NCBI RefSeq assembly: GCF_016862195.1
Contig: NZ_BOMM01000074.1
Location: 1 to 64,000, forward strand
DNA: 64,000 nt
Direction: 5' to 3'
From: Paractinoplanes ferrugineus
GTDB lineage: Bacteria > Actinomycetota > Actinomycetes > Mycobacteriales > Micromonosporaceae
Below the pieces are notes generated by a model that had not been told where the DNA came from, did no database searches, and worked only from the letters and a program-made list of their open reading frames with translations. Made by a program: the position numbers and the translations under genes. The first letter of the stretch is position 1. Each line of letters begins with the position of its first letter. Below are positions 53,241 to 61,347 of this stretch, piece by piece.

Positions 53241-53308
53241 CCTACGACCGGAACAACGTCACCGGGCACTTCGCCAACTTCGGCGGCCGGCAGAACTTCG
53301 AGGGGCCG
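53151..53308 (+). repeat. Direct repeat encoding the shared GHFAN motif
   Basis: Bases 53151-53207 and 53252-53308 are imperfect direct repeats 101 bp apart, closely similar over the first 35 bases. One encodes the C-terminal motif of the membrane protein and the other the N-terminal motif of the nucleosidase, in different frames relative to the window. The similarity is seen at DNA and protein level. Confidence 0.75.
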
Positions 53309-54130
53309 ATCACCATCGGGGCGCCCGCTCCGGTGGTCGCGGCCGAGCCGGCCCGCCGGACAACCGCCGAGGTCGGCGTGCTCACCGTCATCAACCCGGA
53401 GATCCAGGCGGTCGTCGCGGCACTCCGCAAGATGTACGACTATCGCGAGCGCCGCCTCGCGCACGGGCCGCTGGCGTACGAGGCGTGGCTCCCCGGGCGG
53501 CACGGCCGGCAGGTGCGGGTCGCCGCCGTGCAGACTCTCGAACAGGGCAACGAGCAGGCCGCACTGGCCTACCGCCGGCTGGTCGAGGAGTACAACCCCG
53601 CGATCGTCCTGCTGGTCGGCGTGGCCGGTGGGGTGGCCGCCCGGGTGCGGATCGGCGACGTCGTCCTCGGCGACCAGGTGATCTCCTACGACCACCGGAA
53701 GGAGACCGAGCAGGGCACTCTGCGCCGCGGCCGCTCCCAGTCGGTCTCGGCCGACCTCGGCCACCGGCTCAACGAGTTCTTCACCGCGGTGCCGGCCGAA
53801 CAGCTCCGCGCCGGCGACGGGACGTTCCATCTGCATCGGGGGCCGGTCGGATCGGGCAACGCGGTGGTGACCGACGCCGACTCGGAGATCCGGCGCTGGT
53901 TGTACGAGTTCCACGACAAGGTGCTCGCCGTCGAGACCGAGGCGGCCGGGGTCGCGCAGTCGTTCCATGAGAGCGTCCGGCACGACGGCGTGCGCGGCTG
54001 GCTGACCATCCGCGGCATCTCCGACACCGCCGACAGGGCCAAGGCCGACAGCCACCAGTCACTGGCCGCCGGGCACGCCGCCGAGGTGATGGCGATGCTC
54101 CTGCCGTTCCTGGATTTTCACGCGAGCTAA
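53237..54130 (+). CDS. Nucleoside phosphorylase-fold protein with N-terminal GHFAN motif
   Basis: 297 residues from GTG 53237. Residues 6-24 read NNVTGHFANFGGRQNFEGP, matching the C-terminus of the upstream protein at 13 of 19 positions. A linker leads to a phosphorylase domain (about 48-297): VGVLTVINPEIQAVVAALR, VLLVGVAGGVAARVRIGDVVLG, LAVETEAAGVAQ (metal-free catalytic EMEA-like block) and IRGISDTADRAKAD (catalytic Asp). The enzyme probably cleaves a purine nucleoside, nucleotide or NAD-like glycosidic bond. Fusion of a short motif to an effector domain is typical of NLR-like signalling (inferred). Confidence 0.82.
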   Translation: MTYDRNNVTGHFANFGGRQNFEGPITIGAPAPVVAAEPARRTTAEVGVLTVINPEIQAVVAALRKMYDYRERRLAHGPLAYEAWLPGRHGRQVRVAAVQTLEQGNEQAALAYRRLVEEYNPAIVLLVGVAGGVAARVRIGDVVLGDQVISYDHRKETEQGTLRRGRSQSVSADLGHRLNEFFTAVPAEQLRAGDGTFHLHRGPVGSGNAVVTDADSEIRRWLYEFHDKVLAVETEAAGVAQSFHESVRHDGVRGWLTIRGISDTADRAKADSHQSLAAGHAAEVMAMLLPFLDFHAS

Positions 54131-54140
54131 GTTCGGTTCC

Positions 54141-55130
54141 ATGTCACTCGCTCTTTCGCTGCTCGACCTTGCCTCGGTGCAGCACGGAACATCGGTGCGG
54201 GGCAGTTTCGCGGCCTCCGTCGAGCTTGCCCGCGCCGCCGAGCGCAGCGGATTCCGCCGCGTCTGGTATGCCGAACACCACAACATGCCGTCGATCGCCT
54301 CCTCGGCGACCAGCGTGCTCATCGGGCACATCGCCGACCACACCGAGTCGATTCGGCTCGGGGCCGGCGGCGTCATGCTGCCCAACCACTCCCCGCTGGT
54401 GATCGCCGAACAGTTCGGCACGCTCGCCACCCTGCACCCCGGCCGCATCGACCTCGGGCTGGGCCGCGCGCCCGGCAGCGACCAGAACACGATGCACGCC
54501 CTGCGGCGCAACCCGGCCACCGCCGACACCTTCCCCGACGACGTGCTCGAGTTGCAGGGTTACCTCGCCGGCCACTCGCTGGTGCCGGGCGTGCAGGCGG
54601 TGCCGCGCGCCGACGAGGTGGTGCCGCTCTACATCCTGGGGTCGTCGCTGTTCGGCGCCCGGCTGGCCGCCCAGCTGGGCCTGCCGTACGCGTTCGCCTC
54701 GCACTTCGCGCCCGACCTGCTGCACCAGGCCGTGCAGATCTACCGGGAGACGTTCCAGCCGTCCGGGCAGCTGGACCGGCCGTACGTCATCGCCGGGGTG
54801 AATGTCTTCGCCGCCGAGGACGGTGACCTGGCCGCCAAGCAGAAGGAGGTCGCCTACCGCACCCGCACCCGGGCGTTCCTGACCCGGGGGCCGCTGGCGC
54901 ACAACTTCACCGACGCCGAGATCGACGCGTTCCTGGCCTCGCCGAACGGCGCCCAGCTGGCCGCGATGACCCGCTACACGGCGGTCGGCACCCCGTCGGA
55001 GGTCCGCGACTACCTGCTCGCGTTCGCCGAGGGGTGCCAGGCCGACGAGCTCATCACGACCCACCAGGCGCCGGAGACCGACCACCGGATCCGCTCGATC
55101 GAGCTGACCAGCGCCGCGATGGGCGGCTGA
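54141..55130 (+). CDS. LLM-class flavin-dependent oxidoreductase (MsnO8-like)
   Basis: 329 residues. Luciferase-like TIM-barrel features: LSLLDLASVQHGTS, RVWYAEHHNMPSIASSA, LGAGGVMLPNHSPLVIAEQFGTLATLHPGRIDLGLGRAPG, and LYILGSSLFGARLAAQLGLPYAFASHFAP. The MsnO8 group acts in oxidative tailoring or as probable alkanal-type oxidase; the substrate is unknown. It abuts the convergent GH5-like gene. Confidence 0.92.
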   Translation: MSLALSLLDLASVQHGTSVRGSFAASVELARAAERSGFRRVWYAEHHNMPSIASSATSVLIGHIADHTESIRLGAGGVMLPNHSPLVIAEQFGTLATLHPGRIDLGLGRAPGSDQNTMHALRRNPATADTFPDDVLELQGYLAGHSLVPGVQAVPRADEVVPLYILGSSLFGARLAAQLGLPYAFASHFAPDLLHQAVQIYRETFQPSGQLDRPYVIAGVNVFAAEDGDLAAKQKEVAYRTRTRAFLTRGPLAHNFTDAEIDAFLASPNGAQLAAMTRYTAVGTPSEVRDYLLAFAEGCQADELITTHQAPETDHRIRSIELTSAAMGG

Positions 55131-56726
55131 TCAGGCGACCGACATCGCGACGTCGTCGAACCACACCGTTCCGGTGTTGGCGCCCGACTTCAGGTGCACC
55201 TGAACGCTCGCGGCGCCCACCGGGGCGGTGCCGTCGACGGCCAGCTTCGTCCAGCCGGTAGTCCCGTTCGCCAGCAGCGCCGAGCCCTGCCCACCGAGCC
55301 ACTTGTCGTTCGCGTCGAACCAGCTCAGCGCGATCTGCGTGGTGCCGGTCGCGGCGTTGCCGCGGGCCCACACCTCGGCGTGCCACTTCTGGCCGGGCTG
55401 CACCGCGGTGACCGGGTTGAGCCGGTAGGACGGCAGGCCGGCGGACGCCTTGCCGGTGCCCGACAGGCTCACCGACCAGCTGCCGGAGTGCGCCGCCGAC
55501 CGGGTCAGGCTGGGCACGCCCAGCTCCGGCATGAACGAGCGCCACGGGGTCTGCCCCACGGCGTTCTCGAAGCCCAGGTCCTGCACGCTCGCCGGGAACG
55601 CGGTGCCGGTCCAGGCGGCCTTCACCACGGCGGCGGCCGGCTTGGCGGAGCCGTCCGTGCGGTACAGGCCGTAGTGGTACTCGCCCGGGGACTTCGCCAC
55701 CGCCGAATCGGGGATCGCGCCCGGGGTGAAGTCGTAGAGCGTCCACGGTGCCACCGACCTGATGCCGGCCACCGAGGCCGCCTGGAACACCCGGGCCAGG
55801 AACGCGGCCTGCTCGCCCTCGCCCCAGGTGAGCGCGCTCACCCCGGTCTCACCGACGACCAGCGGGGCGGCTGACCCGACGACGGCCTGGGCCTGCCGGA
55901 TCGCGGACAGCGCGCGCTCCGAATAGCCGTACAGGTGGAAGTCGTAGTAGTCGAGGGTGAGGTTCGCCCGGACCTTGGCCAGCCGGGCGACGGTGTTCGA
56001 GGAGACCGTGACCGGGATCGCCGGGGCGGCCGCCTGCACGGCCGGCACCAGCCTCTTGGCCCAGGCGAGGGCGGCGGCGTTGTCCGGGTCGAGCTCGTTC
56101 TGCAGGTCGACCGACAGGATCCGGGGATCGTTGCGGTAGGGCGCCAGGATCGCGGACGCCCAGGTGCTGCTGCCGGTGACGTCGCCGTAGCTGTTCCACC
56201 AGTCGAACAGGGTGAGTTTCACGGTCATCCCGTGCCCGGCGGCGGTCGTCACGAACTGGGCGAGCTTGGCGGTGTACTCCGGCTTGGGCGTCGGATAACC
56301 GAACACCGACGGAAACACCATCACTCGTACGCTGTCCGCGCCCATGCCCCGCGCCCGGGCGAGGTCGGCGTCGACCGTCCGGGCGTCGAAGCTCGTCCAC
56401 ATCTTCGTCCACCCGGCGGCCGACGGGTAGTAGTTGATCTGCTTGGCGACCTGCAGCGCGGCCAGGCGGCCGGCCGTGGCCTTCGCGGTCGCCGGCTTGG
56501 CGACCGTGGCCGGCTTGCTGACCTTGGCCGGGGTGGGCTTGCTGACCTTGGCCGGGGCGGTCTTGGACGGGGCGGTCTTGGACGGGGCGGCCTTGGCCGG
56601 GGCCTGCTTCGAGACCTTGGCCGGGGCCGGCTTGGGGACCGCGCCGGCTGGGGCGGCGGCCGAGAGCAGGAGAGCGGTGACGGTGGCCGGCAGCAGGCCG
56701 ATCCGGAGTGCGCGCGGAAGATTCAT
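55131..56726 (-). CDS. Secreted GH5-like cellulase/mannanase with Lys-Pro-Ala linker and C-terminal CBM-like domain
   Basis: 531 residues. Signal peptide (LPATVTALLLSAAAPAGAVP), then a Lys/Pro/Ala repeat linker (about 33-75), then a (beta/alpha)8 GH5-like domain (about 85-365) with VDLQNELDPD (acid/base Glu) and PLVVGETGVS (nucleophile Glu), DYYDFHLYGY and VAPWTLYDF. The last 150 residues (LGFENAVGQTPWRSFMP to VWFDDVAMSVA) form a CBM4/9-like beta-sandwich. The substrate is inferred to be a beta-linked glucan or mannan. Confidence 0.85.
   Translation of the reverse strand: MNLPRALRIGLLPATVTALLLSAAAPAGAVPKPAPAKVSKQAPAKAAPSKTAPSKTAPAKVSKPTPAKVSKPATVAKPATAKATAGRLAALQVAKQINYYPSAAGWTKMWTSFDARTVDADLARARGMGADSVRVMVFPSVFGYPTPKPEYTAKLAQFVTTAAGHGMTVKLTLFDWWNSYGDVTGSSTWASAILAPYRNDPRILSVDLQNELDPDNAAALAWAKRLVPAVQAAAPAIPVTVSSNTVARLAKVRANLTLDYYDFHLYGYSERALSAIRQAQAVVGSAAPLVVGETGVSALTWGEGEQAAFLARVFQAASVAGIRSVAPWTLYDFTPGAIPDSAVAKSPGEYHYGLYRTDGSAKPAAAVVKAAWTGTAFPASVQDLGFENAVGQTPWRSFMPELGVPSLTRSAAHSGSWSVSLSGTGKASAGLPSYRLNPVTAVQPGQKWHAEVWARGNAATGTTQIALSWFDANDKWLGGQGSALLANGTTGWTKLAVDGTAPVGAASVQVHLKSGANTGTVWFDDVAMSVA
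56500..56640 (-). repeat. Tandem repeat encoding Ala-Lys-Val-Ser-Lys-Pro units
   Basis: Repeats of about 15-30 bp such as GACCTTGGCCGGGG and GACGGGGCGGTCTT inside the GH5-like gene encode (P/T)AKVSK and APSKT units. The encoded linker is positively charged and flexible. Copy number may vary between strains. Confidence 0.75.
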
Positions 56727-56910
56727 TGAGGGGCTGGTCCTTCACGTGGCGAGTTCGATCAGGCGGTGAGTCCTGTCGGCTACGCGAGGGCCGGCAAAAG
56801 GTCTGTTAATTGCGGATGGGGTGCAGCATCGGCGCAGCCCGGATGATCGGCTCCGAACACGACCGGAAAGGACGACACATTTGCTTGTTGTCCGCTACTA
56901 ACCTGCCTGC

Positions 56911-57348
56911 ATGACTTCGGGGGCCTTAGTCGTAAAAATCATGATTTCGGCGCACGATCGGGATGCGCTCGAGATCGAACGGCAGGCCCGTAACCTCCGC
57001 GCCGAGCTACGCCGCCTCGACGCCGCATTCGTCCATCCCGGCCCGCTCTCCGCCCCGCCGGTCGCTGCCGCCCCGCCGGTCGCTGTTGCCGGCCCGCCGG
57101 TCGCTGTTGGCGGCCCGCCGGTCGGGGCGCGCGGCGGGGAGATGGCGGTCGCCGGCGCGTTGCTCGTCGAGATCCTGCCGGTACTTCCCCACCTGCGAGC
57201 CCTCGCCGGCCTGGTGCACGACTGGTCGCGGCGATCCCGCAGCACCGTCAAGGTGGTGGTCGGCGACGACTCGATCGAGATCAACGGCGCCACCGACGCC
57301 CAGACCGACCGCCTCATCGACCTGTTCGTGGAGCGGCATTCCCGATGA
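56911..57348 (+). CDS. EACC1 domain protein (effector-associated constant component)
   Basis: 145 residues from ATG 56911. The N-terminal strand VVKIMISAHDRDALEIERQARNLRAELRRLD, a Pro/Val/Ala repeat, a hydrophobic helix VAGALLVEILPVLPHLRALAGLVHDWSRRS and the final TVKVVVGDDSIEINGATDAQTDRLIDLF (in segments) match the EACC1 family. EACC1 genes sit next to effectors, often caspase-like, in actinobacterial conflict systems. The stop overlaps the caspase start by ATGA. A TACTAA-like -10 (56896-56901) close to ATG suggests a near-leaderless mRNA. Confidence 0.85.
   Translation: MTSGALVVKIMISAHDRDALEIERQARNLRAELRRLDAAFVHPGPLSAPPVAAAPPVAVAGPPVAVGGPPVGARGGEMAVAGALLVEILPVLPHLRALAGLVHDWSRRSRSTVKVVVGDDSIEINGATDAQTDRLIDLFVERHSR
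57055..57129 (+). repeat. 18-21 bp tandem repeat CCGCCGGTCGCTG in the EACC1 gene
   Basis: Four units beginning CCGCCGGTCG encode PPVAA-APPVAVAGPPVAVGG-type repeats (57055 onward). They form a flexible linker between the two conserved parts of the protein. Confidence 0.75.
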
Positions 57349-58529
57349 CCTCGCGGGCCCTGCTCATCGCGGTCGACACCTACACCGACAGCCAGATCCC
57401 CGATCTGCACGCGCCCCGCCGCGACGTCGAGGCGGTCGCCGGGGTGCTGCGCGACTTCGAGGCGCAGATCCTGACCAACCCGACAAGCGCCGCACTGCAC
57501 CGGGCCGTCGAGGTGTTCTTCCGTGCCGCGAACAGCGACGACCTGCTGCTTCTGCACTTCGCGGGGCACGGCTTCCTCGACGACCACGGCCGGCTCCGGC
57601 TGGCCGGGTGCGACACCGAGAAGGACTACCTGAACTCGACGGCCCTGCTGAGCAGCAGCGTCATGGAGATCGCCGAGCACAGCCGCAGCCGCCGGATCGT
57701 CTTCGTCATCGACTGCTGCTACAGCGGCCGCTTCCTCGCCGCCGGCGCCCGCGGTGATCGCTCGGTGCACCTGCGGGCCCAGTTCCCGGTGCAGGGCAAG
57801 GGGCGGCTCGTGCTCGCGGCGTCGGACGAACTCGGTTACGCCTTCGAGGACCGGGAGAACTCGGTTTTCACCCGCCTGCTGGTCGACGGCCTCCGGGACG
57901 GTTCGGCCGACCTCGACGGCGACGGCTGGGTGTCGGTCACCGACCTCTACGAGTACGTCCTGGACCGGTCCCGCGCGATCGGCGCCGCCCAGACGCCCCG
58001 CCTGCTCGGCAGCCGCGAGGGCAACCTGTTCCTCGCCCGCGTCCCCACGCCACCCGTCCCGGCTGAGTCACCGCCCGGCGTCGCGGCTCCGGCTCCGGCC
58101 TCGGCTCCGGCTCCGGCCTCAGCTGAGGTGCCGCCTCGCGTCGCGGCGGCGACCGGACCGGCTGCTCGACCACGGCCGGCTGACCGACCACGGCCGGCTG
58201 CTCGATCACGGGCGGTCCCGCAGCTCGAACCGTTGTCGCCGCCGGATCGGGAGTCACCGGCCGAGCGGCGCGGCGCGCTGGCCGAAGAGGCGTTCATCGG
58301 CGCCGGCACCGTCGGCTTCGTCGGTTGGGGCACCATGCTCGTCCTCTGGGGCCTCGACAAAGCTCGCCTGATCGGGCCCGGCGCCGGCCCGCTCCTCTGG
58401 ATTCTCGCGGTCGTCGTGTTCACCGCGGGTGTCCTCGCCCTCCGCCGGCGCCGGCTTGTCCGGGGCTCCGCGCTGATCGTCGTGGCGCTCGCCCTCGGGC
58501 CGGCCGGCGTCAGTCTTTTCACCGGCTGA
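57345..58529 (+). CDS. Caspase-like protease with C-terminal membrane helices
   Basis: 394 residues. The caspase/metacaspase fold is clear: RALLIAVDTY, LHAPRRDVEAVAGVL, LLLHFAGHGFL (catalytic His75), VFVIDCCYSGRF (catalytic Cys125), VLAASDELGYAFEDRENSVFTRLLVDGL and VSVTDLYEYVLDR. A Pro/Ala/Arg-rich linker (about 240-300) leads to three hydrophobic helices (about 318-340, 346-364, 370-390). It is probably membrane-tethered and cleaves targets or partners on activation. It overlaps the EACC1 gene by ATGA; the pair forms a two-gene conflict module. Confidence 0.9.
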   Translation: MTSRALLIAVDTYTDSQIPDLHAPRRDVEAVAGVLRDFEAQILTNPTSAALHRAVEVFFRAANSDDLLLLHFAGHGFLDDHGRLRLAGCDTEKDYLNSTALLSSSVMEIAEHSRSRRIVFVIDCCYSGRFLAAGARGDRSVHLRAQFPVQGKGRLVLAASDELGYAFEDRENSVFTRLLVDGLRDGSADLDGDGWVSVTDLYEYVLDRSRAIGAAQTPRLLGSREGNLFLARVPTPPVPAESPPGVAAPAPASAPAPASAEVPPRVAAATGPAARPRPADRPRPAARSRAVPQLEPLSPPDRESPAERRGALAEEAFIGAGTVGFVGWGTMLVLWGLDKARLIGPGAGPLLWILAVVVFTAGVLALRRRRLVRGSALIVVALALGPAGVSLFTG

Positions 58530-58719
58530 TCGGGGTGCCGGAGGTGCCGGCCAGTTCATATCTCGCGACCGACTCGAGCACCCCCGCCCGCAACTCGTCG
58601 TCGGTCATCACCAGGTAGACCAGGGGGCAGTCGCGCGGGCCGGTGGCGCCGAGCTGGCACAGGCGGCACTGGTCGCCGGGGCGCAGCGGGCACATCTCGT
58701 CCGTTTCTCGAGCGTTCAC
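58519..58719 (-). CDS. DUF6767-like small cysteine protein
   Basis: 66 residues from GTG 58719, supported by GGAGG 8 bases upstream. MCPLRPGDQCRLCQLGATGPRDCPLVY (in segments) has four Cys arranged CxxxxxxxCxxC...C, the signature of a small actinobacterial family (DUF6767). It may bind zinc or an Fe-S cluster. The end overlaps the caspase gene 3' end by 11 bases, convergent. Confidence 0.75.
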   Translation of the reverse strand: MNARETDEMCPLRPGDQCRLCQLGATGPRDCPLVYLVMTDDELRAGVLESVARYELAGTSGTPISR

Positions 58720-58779
58720 GGTGATCGCCTCCACCACCAGCCTCGTCGCCGGCGCGCGGCGGGATCAGGGGCGTAGGTC

Positions 58780-59029
58780 CCGTGGGGGAGGGTCGTCAGC
58801 CGCCGGCGAGGCGGGTGGTCTCGTTGCGCAGCACCTCGGCCAGGTGGGACAGTCCCGGCCGCCGCCGCCGCCGCCGGCCTGGCCACCCTCGGCGCCGGCG
58901 GGACCTCAGAAATACCGGCAGGTGTACGAGTCCATCCGGGCGGGCGCCGTCGACATCGTCGCGCACGTCGACCGGTACGAGGCGATCTATCTCGACCTGA
59001 TGCGGGCCGGGCGGAAGAACGTCACCTGA
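58780..59029. pseudogene. Gene remnants between caspase module and transporter operon
   Basis: Two fragments are seen. On the minus strand 58797-58852 reads LSHLAEVLRNETTRLAGG then a stop, like the C-terminus of a regulator. On the plus strand 58912-59029 reads KYRQVYESIRAGAVDIVAHV and RYEAIYLDLMRAGRKNVT then a stop, like the C-terminus of another protein. A run of GCCGCC repeats lies between. Neither has a start. The families are not recognised. Confidence 0.4.
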
Positions 59030-59116
59030 TCAACGCTCGGCCTGCACGTCGTGGGTCCATTGTGCGAAGTGGCTGGTCATGCCCGGCGGGTTCCCCCGCC
59101 GGGCCGACGTACCGGG

Positions 59117-60040
59117 TCAGGAAAGGCCGTTCTCCGACAGGAACGCCTTGGCCACCGCGGCCGTGTCCTGCTTGTCCACCTGGACCTTGGCGAGGTAGGT
59201 CGTCAGGTTCTCGGTGGTGAGTTTGGCCGACACGGCGTTGAGGGCGCCGCTGACCGTCGGGTTGTTCGAGGTGGAGCGGATCAGCGGGATGATGTTCTCG
59301 GCCAGGTAGAGGTTCTTCGGGTCGTCGAGCACGACGAACTTGTTGGTGGCGATCGACGAGTCGGTGGAGAAGATGTTGCCGACCTGGATCTGGTTCTTGA
59401 CGAGGGCGTTGACGGTCAGCGGGCCACCGGCGTCAAGCGGCTTGAAGGTCTTGAACTGGAGGCCGTACAGCTCCTTGAGGCCCTTGAGGCCCTGGTAGCG
59501 CTCCTGCCACTCGGGGCCGGCACCGATCGTCAGCTGGTTCGCGACCGGCTTGAGGTCGTCGATGGTCTTCAGGTTGTACTTGGTGGCCGTGTCCGAGGTG
59601 ACGGTCAGGGTGTCCTTGTCCTCGGCGGCCGACTGCTCGAGCACCTCGGTGCCGCTCGGCAGCACCTTCTTGAGTTCGGCGAGCACCTGGTCGGGGGTGG
59701 TGACGCCCTGCGGGGCACCGCCCTTGGCCAGGGCCGAGAGCAGAGCGCCGTTGTACTCGGGCAGCAGGTCGATCGAGCCGTCCTGCAGCGCCTTCAGGTA
59801 GAGCTCCCGGGCGCCGATGTTGAACTGGCGCTTGACCTGCACCTTCTTGGCTTCGAGGGCCTGGGCGTAGATCTCGGCGAGCAGCTCGCTCTCGGCGAAG
59901 TTGGCCGAGCCGATGGTCACCGTGGACGAGGAGGTGCTGCTCCCACCACCGGCGTCCTTGCTCAGCGGGTCGTCGTTGGCGCCGCAGGCGGCCAGGGAGA
60001 AGAGGACGGCAAGTCCGGCAACTGCTATTCGCGTACGCAT
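59117..60040 (-). CDS. OpuC-type osmoprotectant ABC transporter, substrate-binding lipoprotein
   Basis: 307 residues. AVLFSLAACGAND is a lipoprotein signal. The mature part shows TIGSANFAESELLAEIYAQAL, GARELYLKALQDGSIDLLPEYNG, and TVNALVKNQIQVGNIFSTDSSI, the ligand-binding pattern of glycine betaine/choline/carnitine receptors. Last gene of a four-gene operon; presents the osmolyte to the permeases. Confidence 0.92.
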   Translation of the reverse strand: MRTRIAVAGLAVLFSLAACGANDDPLSKDAGGGSSTSSSTVTIGSANFAESELLAEIYAQALEAKKVQVKRQFNIGARELYLKALQDGSIDLLPEYNGALLSALAKGGAPQGVTTPDQVLAELKKVLPSGTEVLEQSAAEDKDTLTVTSDTATKYNLKTIDDLKPVANQLTIGAGPEWQERYQGLKGLKELYGLQFKTFKPLDAGGPLTVNALVKNQIQVGNIFSTDSSIATNKFVVLDDPKNLYLAENIIPLIRSTSNNPTVSGALNAVSAKLTTENLTTYLAKVQVDKQDTAAVAKAFLSENGLS

Positions 60041-60052
60041 CGAAAAGCCTTT

Positions 60053-60700
60053 CTATCGAAGACCGGGTGAGACGATCCAGCGCTGAGCGAGCGCCAGAAC
60101 GAGGTCGAGCAGGACAGCCAGCACCGCGACGACGATGGCGCCGGCCAGCACACGGGAGTAGTCGTTGACGGCGAGGCCGTCGATCAGGAGCCGGCCGAGG
60201 CCGTTGAGGCCGACCGCCGCCGCCACCGTCGCGGTCGCCACCACCTGCAGGGCGGCGCTGCGGAAACCGCTGATCAGCACCGGCAGGGCCATCGGCAGTT
60301 CGACCTTGGTGAGCACCTGCCAGGGGCGCATGCCCATGCCGCGGGCGGCGTCGACGACGCGCGGGTCGAGGCTGCGCATGCCGGCGTACGCGGAGGTCAG
60401 GATGGGCGGGATGACCAGGACGGTGAGGGCGATGAGCACCGGGGTGAGGCCGAGCCCGAGCAGCGTGACCATGAGCATCAGCAGGCCGAGGGTCGGCAGT
60501 GAGCGGCCCGCGTTGCCGGCGTTGATGGCCAGGAACGAGCCCCGCCCGGTGTGGCCGATGTAGAGGCCGATCGGCAGCGCGATGATCGTGCCGATGATCA
60601 GGGCGAGCACGACGTACCAGAGGTGGGACAGGATCAGCAGCGGGATGCTGCCGTCCTCGAGGTTCCAGTGGGCCGGGTCGAACAGGTAGTTCAGGTTCAC
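60053..60700 (-). CDS. OpuC-type ABC transporter permease (second)
   Basis: 215 residues from GTG 60700, overlapping the previous stop by GTGA; the upstream ATG 60739 would overlap more. Five or six helices, with the EAA-like loop DPRVVDAARGMGMRPWQVLTKVELPMALPVLISG typical of ProW/OpuCB permeases (shown in parts: DAARGMGMRP, VELPMALPVL). It forms the membrane channel with the next permease. Confidence 0.92.
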   Translation of the reverse strand: MNLNYLFDPAHWNLEDGSIPLLILSHLWYVVLALIIGTIIALPIGLYIGHTGRGSFLAINAGNAGRSLPTLGLLMLMVTLLGLGLTPVLIALTVLVIPPILTSAYAGMRSLDPRVVDAARGMGMRPWQVLTKVELPMALPVLISGFRSAALQVVATATVAAAVGLNGLGRLLIDGLAVNDYSRVLAGAIVVAVLAVLLDLVLALAQRWIVSPGLR

Positions 60701-61347
60701 GCCGTCCTCCCCTGGAAGCGCGTCCACGGCGTGATCCACCGCTGGATCAGCACGATCGTCAGGTCGGCGATGCCCGCCAGGGCCACCGACAGCACGATGC
60801 CGACGATGATCGGCTCGAGGTAGAAGAGCTGGAAGCCGCGGGTGAACAGCTGGCCGAGTCCGCCGACCCCGATGAGCGCGCCCACGCTGACCAGGCTGAT
60901 GTTGGCCACGGTGGCGACCCGCAGGCCGGCCAGGATGACCGGGAGCGCGACCGGCAGCTGCACGTCGACGAGGCGGCGCAGCCTGCGGTAGCCCATCGCC
61001 GTGGCGGATTCCACCACGAGCGGATCAACCGATCGGAGACCGTCGGCGACCGTACGGGAAAGGAGCGCGACGGTGTAGATGGTCAGCGCCACCACGATGT
61101 TCAGCGGTGACAGGATCTTCGTGCCCAGGAGCACCGGCAGGAACACGAACAGGGCGAGCGACGGGATCGAGTAGAGCACCCCGCACACGTTGACCAGCGG
61201 GTGGTAGAGCCGGGGGAAGCGCACGCCGAGGTAGCCGATCGGCAGCGCGATGACGAAGCCGAGCACCACCGGGACCAGCGCGAGCCAGATGTGCTGGCGG
61301 AGCGCGGTCAGGATGGTGTCCCAGTTGTTCGACAGGTAGGAGCTCAC
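60697..61347 (-). CDS. OpuC-type ABC transporter permease (first)
   Basis: 216 residues from GTG 61347, overlapping the ATPase stop by GTGA. LVPVVLGFVIALPIGYLGVRF, GVLYSIPSLALFVFLPVLLG, and ESATAMGYRRLRRLVDVQLPVALPVILAG (as two blocks) show a ProW-type permease with the EAA motif. It pairs with the other permease and the ATPase. Confidence 0.92.
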   Translation of the reverse strand: MSSYLSNNWDTILTALRQHIWLALVPVVLGFVIALPIGYLGVRFPRLYHPLVNVCGVLYSIPSLALFVFLPVLLGTKILSPLNIVVALTIYTVALLSRTVADGLRSVDPLVVESATAMGYRRLRRLVDVQLPVALPVILAGLRVATVANISLVSVGALIGVGGLGQLFTRGFQLFYLEPIIVGIVLSVALAGIADLTIVLIQRWITPWTRFQGRTA

